This document shows, piece after piece, positions 12,970 through 26,959 of a stretch of DNA of 64,000 nucleotides. Source of the stretch: Epiperipatus broadwayi (Eukaryota > Onychophora > Udeonychophora > Euonychophora > Peripatidae); contig JAQFVV010012545.1 of assembly GCA_028023455.1 (NCBI GenBank), positions 558,001 to 622,000 on the forward strand, written 5' to 3'. Under the pieces are notes generated by a model, which saw nothing but the letters and a program-made list of their open reading frames with translations, searched no databases and was not told where the DNA came from. Position 1 is the stretch's first letter. Each line of letters begins with the position of its first letter. Position numbers and translations under genes: made by a program.

Positions 12970-14148
12970 CATCTGGGTCTCTTTTTACGCGGACTTATTT
13001 AACACGATTTTGAAGTTACGCGATTCATGTCTCACCAGAAGTCGAACTCTGATAATGCGATATTACTTTAAATAATAAATTTCACGCACTCATTATATTG
13101 AAAGTAATAGCACATTATTGGAATTCGACTTTCATCTTAGTAATTTCAATATTTTCAGTACTTTATAATAGTAAGATTTTATGCAATAATGAAATTAAAA
13201 TCATGATTTCCACATTTTATGTATACACACATTAAATTTTACAAGATTATAATGTAAATTTGTTCAAACATTGTGCGTGTTAATTTTGCATTTTAAATCA
13301 CATTCTGTTTTTGCTTTTTAAAAAAGAACATAATCAATTATTAATCATTTAGTGTCCACAAGTTTATTTTTAAAAGGTGAGTAATAGCAGTGGGCACAAT
13401 TAAATTTGACAATTAAAAATTAAAATCTGATTTTTAATTGTAATTAACAATTTAAAAATTACTTACGATGACTTGAAAGTAATGTGATGTAAAACGAAAT
13501 TTGATTTTTAAACGGAATTGAAAATTAAAAAATTAAAGACAAAAATAAGAATTTAATTTTTAGTTGTTAGTTTTAATTAAATTTTTCCCAGCAGTGGTGA
13601 ATAAATGTCTTTTTATTATCATAAGTCTAAGTTCATAAACAATTAATAAAATCATCGTCTCAAAGATTAATTACTAATTACGTTGTCAACAGAAAACCAT
13701 TAACACAATATGAGAGTGAACTTGGCGCTAGTTGTATTTCCTCTTGTGAAGAATCTATTTTTTACCAGTTTGCAAACGAAACTGTTTATCAGCAAATAGT
13801 GATAATAATTAAAACGTGTATAAAAAAATGTAAATTACTGTACTGTAAATTATGCATAAAAATATATTATTTTGAATAAAATTAAATATTATAGTTAAAA
13901 AAAGTTTGTCTTGTATCAATTTTTTTTAAATTTGAAATTTTTTATTAGTCATATTTTATTTCCTTATTTTTTTTTTTGCACGAATTTTAAAGTAAATTTT
14001 ACGTTGGTGCTTTGCTTTTACGCAAGTTTTGAAAAATCACAGTCCAAAACCCCCCCTTTTTCAAGGTAAGTTACGTCTATTTTTGCACAATTTCGTTTGC
14101 GCGTGTTTTCTGAGGAACCTATCTACAGCGTAAAATGAGACCCAGGTG
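12970..14148 (+). mobile_element. Tigger/pogo-like DNA transposon, internally deleted copy A
   Basis: This Tc1/mariner-superfamily element is flanked by TA (12968..12969 and 14149..14150), the target duplication expected for the superfamily. Its inverted ends are CATCTGGGTCTC..TTTACGCG and, on the other strand, CACCTGGGTCTC..TTTACGC, resembling the CCTCGTTTTA.GCG type of Tigger ends. It matches the copy at 44698..45863 from end to end. Near 13630..13800 it keeps a broken remnant of the transposase C-terminal tail, with extra bases that destroy the frame, so it cannot move by itself. Its GC-poor interior also has AATTTAAA-rich inverted segments around 13400..13580 that copy B lacks. Confidence 0.85.
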
Positions 14149-14369
14149 TATATAAATATTTCAAAATAAAGTTTAAAATGACAATTAAATAATAACATTT
14201 CTTGATATTTTGAAATAGCATCTTAAAATTACAGAAAAAGGCCTCCAGATACAAATAGATTATTTAATTGATTTATATTCTTGATTTTGACAAAAATTTA
14301 AATTTTGATGTAATAAAACAAAACCATTTTTGTCTAGACATAGATAGTTATTTTAATAGATATATATAG

Positions 14370-15600
14370 TAATTATTTTTTTTATTTAAAGTATATTCTT
14401 TATTAATAACACAAATTTTATATACACTTTTTACAAATAAACCACATGGTTTAACTATCAGATATACATAATAATTATTTTACTCTACTTTAAAAACACT
14501 GCCCTATAGAAATGCATCACTATATATCCAGGTCTTCTATAAATATTTTTGATTTAGATTATCAATCCCATACTTCACATAGTGTCGGCATACATCCACA
14601 CCATATTTTGACCATAATTTTTTTCGGTAGGTATCTTAGGCATTGATTAAAGTATTTGCTCCAATCTTTATCTAGTTTTTTTAACCAGTTATACTTTTTA
14701 TTATCATAGATCGCATTACATCTTATGGACCATATTGTTTTCAATGTATGTATTATTGCCAATGTGTTATGTGGGTTAAAGTTCACAAAGTTTCTTTTTA
14801 CTATTTTATTTAAGTTTATTACTGGTTTATGAAACACTTTATTTCTAATGTGCCAGAGGGCTTTACACTCCTCAAATAAGTGCAACAAGCTATCTTCCTT
14901 TATTTTACATAATACACATATTGGTTCCAAGTTCATATGGAGCCTACTATTCAGCAGGGCCTTAGTAGGAAGGAGCCCATTTAGTAACCTAAATGTAAAC
15001 CTAATGTACGATTGAGGTGCATATATCTGTTGTAATTTCTTCAATATATTATTTATATTTAATCCAGGTAAAAATCCTTCTATACTTCGTGCATTACTTC
15101 CCTGGTTTTTTATCTCTCTATATTTAACCCCTTCCAAACTAATCAAGTCTAGATTGTCCTGTAGATTCTTGTATGCTATCCGCAGATCGGCAAAAAAGGA
15201 TCTCCTTTCTTTCCCTATTTCATGGTAGACATTAACTTCAATCAGTGGAGGGTCAAAGCATTTATCTTTAATGTTATATGTCTTAGCTTTGATAAACATA
15301 ATATATTCTTTTAGGTCAATTAAGTTGAGACCTCCCTTATTAATAGGTAGCTGTAATGTTGAGATCGTTTTCAATATGTTTAAGCTTAAGGAAAAATATA
15401 AATTCAGGAACCTATTTTTGATTCTACTTTTGTTTTGATACATAAGATTAAATTAACAACCATAAATAATAAAGTTCTAACTTTGTTTTATTAAGAAGGG
15501 GAAGTACTTTAATCTTTTACATTTATCAATCTGTGTATTGGTTAATATCCAATGTAAGTACTGGAATAATTTTACTAGATTCCCCTTTGAAGCTTAAAAA
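14370..15600 (-). mobile_element. LINE 3' fragment with zf-RVT-like C-terminus
   Basis: This is the 3' part of a non-LTR retrotransposon on the minus strand, truncated upstream of the reverse transcriptase active site. Its open frame occupies 14562..15443. Weak homology-like sequence with stops continues to about 15600. Downstream of the stop lies about 190 bases of 3' UTR ending in an A-rich tail near 14370. A fragment of the same 3' end lies at 40497..40690. Confidence 0.85.
14562..15443 (-). pseudogene. LINE ORF2 C-terminal fragment (zf-RVT region)
   Basis: The 293-residue open frame has no in-frame stop but is only the tail of an ORF2-type polyprotein. Near residue 34 it has INKGGLNLIDL, the GGL motif that follows the thumb in L1/Tx1- and CR1-type elements. 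A zinc-knuckle-like C-x2-C-x8-H-x4-C follows at residues 176, 179, 188 and 193 in the context LEPICVLCK..LLHLFEEC. The family normally has an endonuclease and a reverse transcriptase upstream; neither is intact here. The open frame suggests a fairly recent insertion. The start ATG is probably an internal methionine, not a real start. The L1/Tx1-like assignment is an inference from the C-terminal motif only. Confidence 0.8.
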
Positions 15601-17574
15601 CCTTAGCAGTCCATTATATAGGTTTTTGTTGTTGCAGCTATTATTATTAGATGATCATCATATTGTATATGAATATGGATGCTCATCAACCTGCACCAGC
15701 CAGTGATAAGTTAATTGGCATTTTACCTCTGAGTTCAAGATTAAGAAACACCATGGTCTTTCATCTCAGTAGTCTGATAATTAAATGAAATATTAGTTCA
15801 TTTTCTTGAAGGCAGAATGAATATATGCTGAATGAACTTTTTCATTTTAATAAATATTTACAATTATATTAAACAAAAGGAAATCACGATCTTTATTCCC
15901 AGGAAAAGTGAAGTTGCCAGTCAATGCAGCAGTTGGTGGTTGAAAGTGATAACAATGCCAATTATGGATCCAAGTTGCTATTCAATGATGACCTTTCATT
16001 TACATATCACTTACAAATAAAGTTGTATGAATTGGAAGAACTGCCTAATATTAAATGAGACATTGTTGACTTTGCGAACTTAGAAAAAAAGGTTGAGAAG
16101 CTATTGATTTAACAAGTGGATATTTACTTTACTACAGAGACAAAAATTAATAGAAACACAAATGGAGTTAGATTCATTATAAACAAAAACTGGAAGAACA
16201 ACATTATGGTAATTGACAGAGTGGCAAAATTAGTATATTCGAATTAAAAAAAGATACCAAATACAGATAATTCAAATTTATGCTCCAACAAGATCTCATT
16301 GTATTGAAAAAGTATAAAAATTTTATATAAATGTACAAAAAACTTCAAATTGTCATGGGAGACTTTAATACTAGGATTGGTAAATAATTGCAAGACGAAA
16401 GTGCTCTAGGTATTTGGTTATGGTAATAGAAATGATGGAGAATTCTCACAAAAAAAACAACAAATTATATTATAAATTATTTGAAAAAAATGCTAAATGA
16501 AAATGAGCAGGGAAGCATCCAAATGAAGATATAGCAGAATTGAATTACATTCTGACTAACAAAAAATATTTATTTCAAGGCTGTAATGTTGTTAGTAGAT
16601 AAAATGATTATCGATGTAAAATATGTGTTAACGCAAAACTGGAAAGACAAAAATTAAGAAAAACAGTATTCACAGTTGATACACTTAACCTTCAGAAACA
16701 TTCCAATGAATTTATTTTAAAATACATTAATAGATGTTAAAAATAATTCTCATTTAAATGAAATAATAGATAAAAGAAATATAATTAATACACTATTAAG
16801 AACTATAACAAAAATAGCTTGTACAAAAGAGCACTAATTTACCACTAAATTTTATGAGACAAAATAATATAAGAGGAAAGAAGGAATATGAAATAAATAA
16901 AAATGAAGCATTAAGAAGAACTGAATATCTTAGAATTTTGTAAAATGGTATGAAAAAGTATCAATAATGATATAAAAATATATAATTGTGAATTAGCAAG
17001 AAAGTTATTGAAGAGAATAAATGTTTCAAAAGGTCTTGGTAGGATAAGAAACTTATTTTTATAATAAGGAAAAAAATGAAACTATTACTAAAAAGAGAGA
17101 TGGCATCATGAAAATGGAAAGTTCTATAAAATATAGATATATCAATAAAGAACAAAAAAAAATAAAGTATCCCTCCCAGTTACATTATATTGTGAATGGT
17201 CAAGCTTTTTAAATGAAGAAATAAAGTATGCAATTAAATCTATTAAGAAGAGAAAACTCCAGAAAATAATAGAATTATAAATGATATCTTAAAAGAAGCA
17301 AATGAAAAAATATATAAATTGCTGGCAATGTTATATAACAAATGTCTAAAAAATAAAGACCACACCAAATGATTGGAAGAATGTAGTACTAATATTGATT
17401 TTAAAAAGATGATAAAGAAGATATAGAAATTATGGACTTCATCTTTTATCAGGTCTATACAAAATTTTTACCAAGATTATTATTACTTATCTGCAGTGAT
17501 CTTTGAATTTTAACCAACCAAAAGAACAACCTGGATTTAAAAGTTATTTTATCACAGTGGATAACATCTAAGTT

Positions 17575-17778
17575 TTGAGAGAAGTTAAAGAGAGGACCAA
17601 TGAGTATAAGTTGTCATTATGCTTTGGATTTGTAGATTACAAAAAGGCATTCGATTTTATAAGCATTTCTTCAGTAATTAAAGCATTGTATTATCAAAAT
17701 ATAGATGCAGGATTAAAAAGATTCACATTCAGAAAGGTGCACAACAGGACAACACCATATCTCCAAAACATTTTATAA
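17575..17778 (+). pseudogene. RTE reverse transcriptase fragment (finger/palm)
   Basis: The surviving frame of 67 codons includes FVDYKKAFDFISISSVIKAL, the conserved D-x-KAFD block (palm motif with the first catalytic aspartate) of RTE-type reverse transcriptases. The upstream sequence, with stops, reads like the usual block that precedes it. The frame is lost before the QG..SP block, which is deleted or scrambled here but readable in the minus copy at about 44640..44700. Confidence 0.8.
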
Positions 17779-17859
17779 CAGTTTTACAAGAAGTATTTTG
17801 AAAATTACATAGAAAGCTAAGGGATTTAAAATAAAGAAATTATTTAAATCATCTAGATT

Positions 17860-18297
17860 TTGCAGATGATATTAATGTTTTTGCAAATAATGCTTCAGGA
17901 AATGTTATGTGAATTATCAGATGAAAGTGGGAAAGTAGGTTTAATATCAAATGCTAAAAAGACTACAGTAATATTTAATGAATTTTCTCAGAAGAAGAAC
18001 ATAAAGATTGACAATGATAAATTAGAAAAAGTTGATTACAAATACCTTGGACAAATTATTAATATAGATAGAAACATAAATGAAATTAATCATAAAATTA
18101 AACTTGGATGGAATATTTTGGTAGAAATAACAATATTAAAAGGAAATATACCTATGTATTTGAAAATGTGGGATTTTAATAATATGTTTTGTCAGTTCTT
18201 ATTTATGGATCTGAAAGTTGGACATTTAACAGAAAAACAATATAGACACTTTAGACCACCCAATGAAATATGCAAAGAAGTATGTTTGAAGCAATAA
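17860..18297 (+). pseudogene. RTE reverse transcriptase C-terminal half and connection
   Basis: The frame begins just past the FADD catalytic box (17859..17870, read in an overlapping frame). It then runs through the region with ELSDESGKVGLISNAKKT and KVDYKYLGQIINIDRNINEI, which correspond to the thumb and the YLG motif of RTE/BovB elements, and a YGSESWT-like block near 18204. The length, 145 codons, is a fraction of a normal RTE polyprotein of around 1000 residues. Confidence 0.8.
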
Positions 18298-18575
18298 AAA
18301 GGAATCAAAAATAAAATACATCATTAAAAAAAGACAGGTTTTACCAATATCATTGAAAAATTAAGAGACTGAAGTAGAGCTGAATTGGACATATTTCTAG
18401 AAAAAATGATAATATATGGACAATTGAAATAATAAACTGGATCCCAAGAGATTGTAAGACCTGGAAAGAGACTACATGTGAGATCAATGGATGAAATAAG
18501 TAAGGCTTTTTTTGATGAAGAACGGATGCTGGAGATCAGAGAAACTGAATTAAATTTGGAGAAACATCCATCCTA

Positions 18576-20999
18576 GCGGATCAAAATAGGTTTAAAATAA
18601 TAATGACTTTTACTAAATAGATAGATATACTTCAAAAAGAAGTCAGCTGCTAAATATCTGAGGAATTTGGAACTCCCAGAGGAATATATATATACAGTAT
18701 CCAAGAGACAGAAACTTGACATTCTAATGATATACAATGAATTAAAAAAACTTAATCTTAAAAGATTATACATATTAAGCTATATACATAAGTTTGGAAA
18801 TATAGAAAAAGAAATATATAATTAAGAAAAGTATATATACACAAAGTTTTTCTCTTAATTAATTCTAGAAAAATGAAAAAAAAATCTACTTAAGAACATA
18901 ATAGTAGGAAAGATTCTTTTGTTAAAACTTTCACTTGCTTTAAAACATCATGTTTAAACTATCAAGTTTTCTTTACATTTAGAAAACATTTCAAAATGGT
19001 TTTCATTTGATGCTCTCATCAATTAACTACAATATATCCTCTTGTGGTCATTTTTTTAATATAATCAATGAACAAATTTTCTTATATTTAACCTTTATAA
19101 TATTTTTTTCTCTCCACATTCCTTTATTATATTTACACTGTAGTAAATCATGAAATCCTATCAAAAGAAAATTTTTTTGACAAGTTCAAAAAGAAAAAAG
19201 CTTTTCCTGAATCTAAGAGTATAAAAATAAATTTTCACAAAGGTTTTTTTTAATTGTAACATTCTCAACCATTGGCAAGTTCTATATTGATTATATACAT
19301 TTTAAAATTAATCCTATCAAAGCTGATAATAAAAAATACTATATCATTACTTGACTTAATCCTATAAAGAAGGTATAACATTGTTTTTCTTTAAGATTGA
19401 ATAAGATTCCTTTTTTTTTTCTTAGTTTAATTAACACTGAATAATAGATTTGTACATTCTATATTTGTTATCTATAAATACTTTTTCCAATTTCCTTTTT
19501 TTCTGATAACAAAAAATTAATCAATTTTTTTTAATATATATAATTACATAATTATATAGTTCAAAATTATGTTATATTTTATTATTACATTGATTAAATT
19601 TATTTATTTTAAGAAGTTTTATTAGTTTTTATCTACTTATTTATTTAATCCAAATAACACAATCCTATTTATAATATATTTAATATTGAATAACCTATTT
19701 AGGTATTATTTGTTTAATAATTTGCAAATAACTTGATATTAAAACCTCTTAGCTTATGGAAAAAAAAAAGAACCAGAATCATTATATGTAATATGTTTGT
19801 ATCCTTATTAAAGTCTTTTAATTGATGATTCTGTTTAAGTTACATGTATTTTACACAACAATGGAAAAAGAGAATTTTTATGATAAACTTCTTTAAAAAA
19901 AATTGAAGTATATAAGGAAAAAACATTATCCATTATAAATGTAAAGAATTTTTCAATCTATAAAAAAAATTAAACTGAAAATTTTTCAATACAGAACTTT
20001 AAATACTTGCAAATAATAGAATTAGATTTTATAATAACAATGATAATTTAAAATAACATCTAAAAATTAAAAAATAAGTATTGTTAAATGCTAAAATACA
20101 TAAAAATAGTGGAAGTTTTGATTTCTCTTGGCAATAGGATTGAAATAGGTTAGGATCACCAAAGCAGCAATAAATTTATTTTTCAGAATAAAAATAATCA
20201 TTATTTTTTGACACCATTCAGCGTGACAAATTGGGTTTTCAAATTTGTTACAATTACTGATACATGCTAAATGACTTCAGTAATCACTCACAATCCAACA
20301 ATGTACCAACTAGACAAATCATACAATTTGTTTTCATTTAAAATGTTAGCATATAAAAAAATATTTTTAAATAATAGCAACATGTGCCAAATTTTTTCGA
20401 CATACAAGAATAATAAAATTGTAACATTGATGATGGACTTATGAAGTAAGCATATAATTAGGATATTGAAAAAAAAATATGTTTATGCATTTCAAATTAT
20501 ATATCCATATTATATACTTTATACAATATCTAAATTATGGTGCTATTTACAGAAAAACCTCTAAGTACTACCCATTAAAAATACACAGATCTACATTATC
20601 TTTTTAACAATTATAATTTCCATTACAACAGTAAGGTATATAATGCGATTTTCAAAAATCACTCTTCATAATGCAATTAATTATTCTGACTGTCGTATAC
20701 ATTTAACTCCAAAGGATATTATTTATAATCAGAAAGATGACTCCTAGCTAATTCCTACAAAAAAAATTCAAAGAATTATAAATTTTCAGGACTAAAAAAT
20801 TCCACTTTTTCATAAGAGAACTATGATCTCAGAGTTGCTCATGTGACAAATGAATTTTATAAAAATTATCCTACTAGTACTTATTATTAAAAGTGCCAAT
20901 ACACACTAGTTAAATTATAATTTATATATTGAATAAAAATTAAATTTAAAAATCACAAGACATATTAATGATTGCAACATTATATAGTATTTTCAGAAA
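18576..20999. other. AT-rich intronic DNA, nothing recognised
   Basis: The stretch is dominated by T- and A-rich sequence. A minus-strand frame at 18573..18773 is low complexity and not coding in appearance. Confidence 0.4.
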
Positions 21000-21000
21000 G

Positions 21001-21160
21001 GGCCTCATAGTATAGTGACAAGTGATTCTATCTGCCATGTCTATAACCTAAAGAGAATTTGAATCAGACTGGTCGACAGAAAATTTTTTTTCAGCCATAA
21101 GCAGGCTTCAGGATTTTCTTTCAGGTAACTGATCCATAACCAAACCAGAGAGCCATTCTA
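21001..21160 (+). mobile_element. Possible tRNA-derived SINE (Asp/Gly-like head)
   Basis: The start resembles a decayed tRNA: TAGTATAGTGACAAGT looks like the D-arm/A box of tRNA-Asp or tRNA-Gly, and GAATTTGAATCAG near 21055 looks like a weak B box. The spacing is right for a tRNA. No partner copy was noticed in the window, so this is tentative. Confidence 0.35.
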
Positions 21161-23149
21161 AAGTGTTAGTAACTGGTTATAGATACTATTAGCCAATATT
21201 TAAAAGGTTACTATAAATTACTCAACTACATATTAATGCCTAGATTGTAAAAACAAAAATATAATTTTATTATGATGCATTCTTCATTAATAAAAGGAAC
21301 AGTCAGATTTTTATGAATGCTGAACCCATGTTTATCTTTACTACCTAAACAATATTCATTAATAATGGGAATAGTCCAATACTTATGTTGTTATCTAAAT
21401 ATAGTATTTGAGTAGATTAAAATTTAAAAATAATATATAGCATTTGAAAAAAAAATGATTTCAGGAAAAAAAAGAAGATAAAATACATGTGTCAATATAG
21501 TTTTAAATATTGGTATAAATTGTAAAGCAAATTCATTATCAGATTAATTTAAATGTCTTAAATATAAATAATGAAAGTAATAAAATTCTTTCCATTTTAT
21601 ACGCCATAAAGTAACCAATGTTCAACAAATAATTTTACCAGTCTTTTGCCAGAAAGTTAAGCATGCATTTACAGTTGTTGATCTAACATAATATGAGCAC
21701 ATTGGTTTAGACATCTTCGAATATTCAAAAATTTGAAACAATGATCTCAAATGTTGAATAATGTTCTTAATCTGAAAAACATCCAAAACTTAGAAAACAG
21801 TCTTAATATCCAATTTTCCTTTATTATCAAGTAATGATCTTATTCAAAACTTCCTTTTTAAAGTTACAAAGATGAAGATAGATGTTATTGCTGTCTTGAT
21901 AAAAGTTGTCTAATTATGTAATGAAAATTTTCAAAATTATTCTGAGTTATTTACTCTAATATAAGTCTGGCTAAATGAAAACAAAAATTCCCAAATAAAA
22001 ATATGAGGAGAAATTAAATCTCTTGTCACTATGTTCAGTCTTTGTTTGGTATTTGAACATCATTTGAAAATTATATATTTCTCCTTTTTCATATTATAAA
22101 ATTATACCAATTAGTTCATTTTCAACAAATATGTAATCCATTCATGTAGTGTAAAATATATATCTTCTTGATTACAATTTGATTCATGATTAACAAAATA
22201 GTCACTAAATATTAATTAATAAATCTGGAACTGATCAGCATGCATGGTCAGATGCATCAATTTAAAATAGTTTATAATTCGAAAGTATCTATAATACAAT
22301 AATTCATCAAGTGAAAGAAAAAAATATACCTGTATAATTAAAACAAATATTTATTGAAGATTTAGATTTTGATATCATTGATGCATATAATACAATCAAT
22401 TAGACAACTTTCAATTAAAGTTGCAAGAGATAAATAATCCATATAGATGTTTCACATTTAATGGTACATATGGCATAACTAACATCTACATAATAAAAAG
22501 ATTGAAGTCAGCACTAATTATGTCTTTGAAGAAAAAAATAATATCTCAATGTTTATAAAAACAAATAAATTAAAACTGCTTCATCCTTATATCAAAATCT
22601 GAAAACTACATGTCAGATCAACTTTAACTGAATTAAAATTAAAAAATCAGTATGTGGCCAAAATCTTGTTCTAAGGGGGGGGGGGGAGATTATTTCTACT
22701 TAATATTTCAACTATAAAAGGCAGCAAGAAATTTTTATAAAAAATTTCTTTTATTTGTATCACAATGTTTTTGATACTAACTATAAGACCTCTGATATTA
22801 ATTATAATGCCAAAAGAACAGCATAGATAAGGATAGCATTGAAATCAATACTTTTAGCTAATTGAGAGAAAAATCTATATCCAGAGGAGATCAAAATATC
22901 AATAAGTCATACTTAGATCAGAGGAAATATATGAGATGATTATTTCACTTCAATGTTTCAGTCGAATTTTTAAACAGTATTTAGTAATACATGTTGAAAT
23001 CTTCAAGCATAGACGTTACCTCCTGGAAGCAGATAAAGTATCAAGATACAAGTTCTAATATTAATGAGAAAAGTGAAAATTCTGCACAGATAAATCTAAC
23101 TAATTATGAATAGTACATACATCCAAAATTATTTTTTTTAATGAACCAT
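21161..23149. other. AT-rich intronic DNA with a G run
   Basis: A run of twelve G at about 22675 is the only unusual tract. No coding or repeat signal was recognised. Confidence 0.4.
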
Positions 23150-24130
23150 GAATAAATATATCTGGAAAAAACAAAGAGCCCACAAGATGCTCCTTTCACT
23201 TTGAACCAACACTCATCAGTGGCCCAGATTAAAATATCTTATACATCTTCATCACTTGTTCAGTATTTATCAATACTAAATTATTAAACTTTGATTTACA
23301 AGTGTCAAACTTTCTACACTCACATTTTCGACACAACTCTCTTCAGATATATACATTAATGATTATTATTAATTATTTATTAAATTAGAGATAATTCCTA
23401 ATGCAGATATATAAACTTAAACCTCAGATAAAATTATTCTACTTTGATTTACTAATGTCTAACTGTCTACATTCACCACTTTGAATCACTTCAGATAAAT
23501 ACATTAGTGATTATTATTAATCATTTACTAAACTAGAAATTATTATTAGCCCAAATATAAACTTTAAATCTCTATTAGAGATAACATATCTGTTTTTAAT
23601 TTATACACAAACATATGGTATAATACAACTTTATATCCCTTTTTTTCATATGTAATATCTTTTTAAGATATATAATATAATAATCAATCTAAATAAAATT
23701 GATACAAACAACTAATTGTATTTACAATTATTTAATTATCAACTCAGCTTTCATATCTTATTGATGCAGGTTGATAATTAAATAATTATAAATATAATTA
23801 GTTGTTTGTTTCAATTTTATTTAGATTGATTATTATAAGTATATATCTATAACAACATAGTGGACAAATAATTTTATGTTGGATATATTTGACCATTGTA
23901 TATATCTTTTTAAGATATATTTGAAATTTCCATTCCACCACTAGATAAATAAAGGCATGTAAAAAAACAGCTCCCCCAGATGCATACTTCATACTGAACC
24001 AAAAACATCAGTTGGCCCAGATTACAATTACTTACACATGGTTTCATCATTTGTTCAGTATCTATCAGTACTAAATTATTACATTCCGATTTACAAATAT
24101 CAAATTTGGATACAAAAGATGCAAACCTCA
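23150..24130. repeat. Repeat cluster: ~155-bp tandem units, a direct repeat pair and a hairpin
   Basis: Two diverged units lie in tandem at 23279..23434 and 23435..23585, with a third copy at 4262..4415. A separate block with CATCAGT(T)GGCCCAGATTA and TTGTTCAGTAT.TATCA occurs at about 23180..23310 and again at about 23965..24100. Its complement core, GGGCCAACTGATGAG, recurs at 31547. Between them a hairpin has arms of about 66 bases (about 23678..23744 and 23768..23833). Ends and class are unknown. Confidence 0.65.
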
Positions 24131-26955
24131 AAATGGAATCTCCATTGACTTAAACTTCTTTTAATGAAAGACTGACAAGAAACAAAAAAATATTAATTAC
24201 AGATTTGGAGAAACAATCAATGACTTGCAATTTATATTTATTTGCCAAAGTAAAAATTTATTATAATTGTCTGGTGTTCTGTCTGTTTTGGCAAACTTAA
24301 CTAGTGGTTATTCCATAGGTGGAATCATTATGAAGTCATTAATAATAAATATAACAAGGGGAAACTCATGTCTATATAAGAAAACTAAGACCAAAGAATT
24401 TTTTGTATCCTCTATTCACTCAAAAATTTATTAACATAAAGATTGCAAATAATCAGTAAATATTCCTATCTTTATTAAAAAATTCTAAGTTTTGAAATAC
24501 TTTTTTGTACTTCTCTTGATCACCGAGGATGCCACTAGGTCACTAACTACCTACAAAATTTAATTTACAGTGATCCAAAAGTTAATGATGATGAATACTA
24601 CCAGCTAGACCCAGGGAGAGAAAGAGATCTTTACCATTATTCGGACAATTGAGAAAAGAACACAGACAAACAGCAGCCAAAAATAGTCATAAAAAATTTT
24701 AAAATTTATTAAATCTAAAATATTTGTCAAACAAGATATGAAAGTTTGACTTAAATTCCTCCCACCTGGATTATCAGAGAATGAACGAGAGTATTGTAAC
24801 ATTAAACACTCTGATAGATAAGTTAGTTTTCTCACGTAAGAATTAAAAGGGATATACAATATCTTCCTGCTAGTGATTTATATAAACAAATTCCAGTTTC
24901 CTTTAATTAGAAATTTAAAAACAAACGATAGTGTACAGAATTCAACAAACAGCACATGTGAGCTTCCTTAGCCTGGAAAAAAAACATCGGGACATAAGAA
25001 TGTCAAATGCCTGCAAACACTTATAAAAAGCCATGTTTAAGACTTTCAAGGTCAATTTCGACAAGAGAAAAAAATATATATATATATAGTATTATGTAAT
25101 CTGAAACATAGGAAAACCAAAATCTCTACTAAGAAAAATAGAACAATACTCAATAAATATCGCTACCCAAAAGATTTATGGTCTGCAGAAAACGCAAACC
25201 CAGATTGACTAAATTAATTACAATGAAAGAATAAGGAACAGGTGAGTTAATAAGAAAATTGCTAATATCTACCCAAGCATTTATCAATGGTTAGTAATAA
25301 AAAAGAGAAAAATGCTAAGTAGAAAATATAAACCCCCAATACATTCTCAGACAAATAAATCTAAAATATGAAATCTTAAATCTAAGACTCCAATACATAT
25401 AATAAATACAATACATAATAAAATAATTAGTGATATTTAAATGAGTATGCATAATATATATTATAGAGACAGGTTTCTTTTTAGATTAAGCTGAGACTTT
25501 AACATAGAGATTTAAACAAGAGATTTAAGCCCTGGTTATAATATGAAAATGTTCATTTACCTCAAGGCATAATGTTCTGTCCAGCTCATCTTTTCCAGCA
25601 GGGTAACACACAGTTTATTTCTACCTAGAGTTCATCACGAAGATTTTTGATTTCCATTTATTTATCTGTTTGGGAGTCTGAAGGCAATCATTGGGATCAG
25701 TTCTGAACTAGGCTTTTAGGTCATATTCTTGAAAGCTCAATTATGGAGCTGCAAGGTTCATCTTTGAGTTGATTTAACAGTGCATATTATTATTAAGGTT
25801 CCGGTGAGTATTTTCTGCATCCTTGATGGATGGTTACTATTTCCAATGTTTCAGCATATTTATTTCTTCTATTAGCAAATAGCTAAGCAATTCTTTCTGA
25901 ACACAGCAAGCAGCAAATACTACCAGCGGTCACAAAAAATTCAGTTCAGCGATCCACATAGAGCAAATATAAAAGTTATAATGGCAATCCGAATAAGAAT
26001 CACAATAAGAATCCAAATAAGAATAAGAAGCAGAATAATCCAGTCAAAAACCCAGAGCTATTTATGTGAATTGTTATTTTCCACCTAATCTTTAATTAAA
26101 ATGTTTTGACCAGGGTTAATTTCTATCTCCTGCTTAATCTTAATTTTAAAAAAAAAAACAAGCTGACAAGGGCTCTTATATATTTCAAAATTAATTTTAA
26201 AAAAATAAGTCTCAGCTTTTAAAATAAATTACAATCAACAAAATAAAAAGAAACTGATCATAATCAAAACTTATTTTAAATTAGAAATGATTTACAATTT
26301 TTCTCGTTAATTGAGTATATATGTCTTGTGGCATGTACTCTTAATAAATAAAATTAAAAAAAATACAAAAAATTTTTAAATTCAATTTTCTTTTAAAATC
26401 TTTAAAATTGTATATTCTAATTTTGACTTTTCCGATGGTGCTTTCGAAGCTATAAAATAAAATTTCAGGAAATATAATTAAGTTTTACACCATATAAAAT
26501 TCCATTAAGATAAAATAGTATAATATATTTAAAATTAGTTTAAAGTTATTTAGTCAATTGTTGATATAGTAGATCTAACCTTAGTTTTTAAAAAAGACCT
26601 TGACCCATGTCTTGAGAAATGATTTTTAAAAATATGAGTATTTTTAAAAAGCAAAGGTGATTTTTTTGTCTAATTTGAGGATTCACCAAATAGCTTTTCT
26701 TATATATAATGCAAAAATGTAACATTAATAAAAGTTCATACATTTAAGCTATTTCAGTAATTGATATTTTTATTTAATTGCATCCTAAAGTCCTCAGAAT
26801 TATCAGATAATCCCTTAAAACAATGTTTCACTTTTAAATTTAACTCTGATATTTTCATTACACATTTGATAGCATTCAGGTAGTATTGTTTTGTATATCT
26901 ATAATATATAAAATGCTTATGAAAATGATAAGTTAATATTTATTGTTCAATGCTA
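24131..26955. other. Unassigned intronic DNA, partly coding-like
   Basis: Most is AT-rich. A somewhat GC-richer stretch at 25555..26000 has a splice-donor-like GAGGTAAAT on the minus strand at about 25558, with a short open frame before it. Neighbouring minus-strand frames are short and carry no domain I recognise. It may be a decayed element. A (TA)n run lies at about 25074. Confidence 0.3.
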
Positions 26956-26959
26956 CTGA

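Larger units (their letters stand above)
15690..18575 (+). mobile_element. RTE/BovB-like LINE, nearly complete but degenerate
   Basis: This RTE-clade non-LTR retrotransposon is on the plus strand. The segment order matches the broken minus copy at 43735..53660: a 5' region from about 15690, an endonuclease at about 16130..16720, a reverse transcriptase at about 17170..18150, and a C-terminal region to about 18570. Traces include GDFNTRIGK-like coding near 16360, the DYKKAFDFI motif near 17635, FADD at 17859..17870, and a YGSESWTF motif near 18204. Many stops and frameshifts break the frame; the longest surviving pieces are 17575..17778 and 17860..18297. It is a dead copy. Confidence 0.85.

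Noticed and set aside
15832-16020. Plus frame of 62 codons
   Set aside because: It falls in the 5' region of the RTE copy and is not shared with the second copy.
24605-24859. 84-codon minus frame with a membrane-like end
   Set aside because: No homologue recognised, no splice context and ordinary intronic composition.
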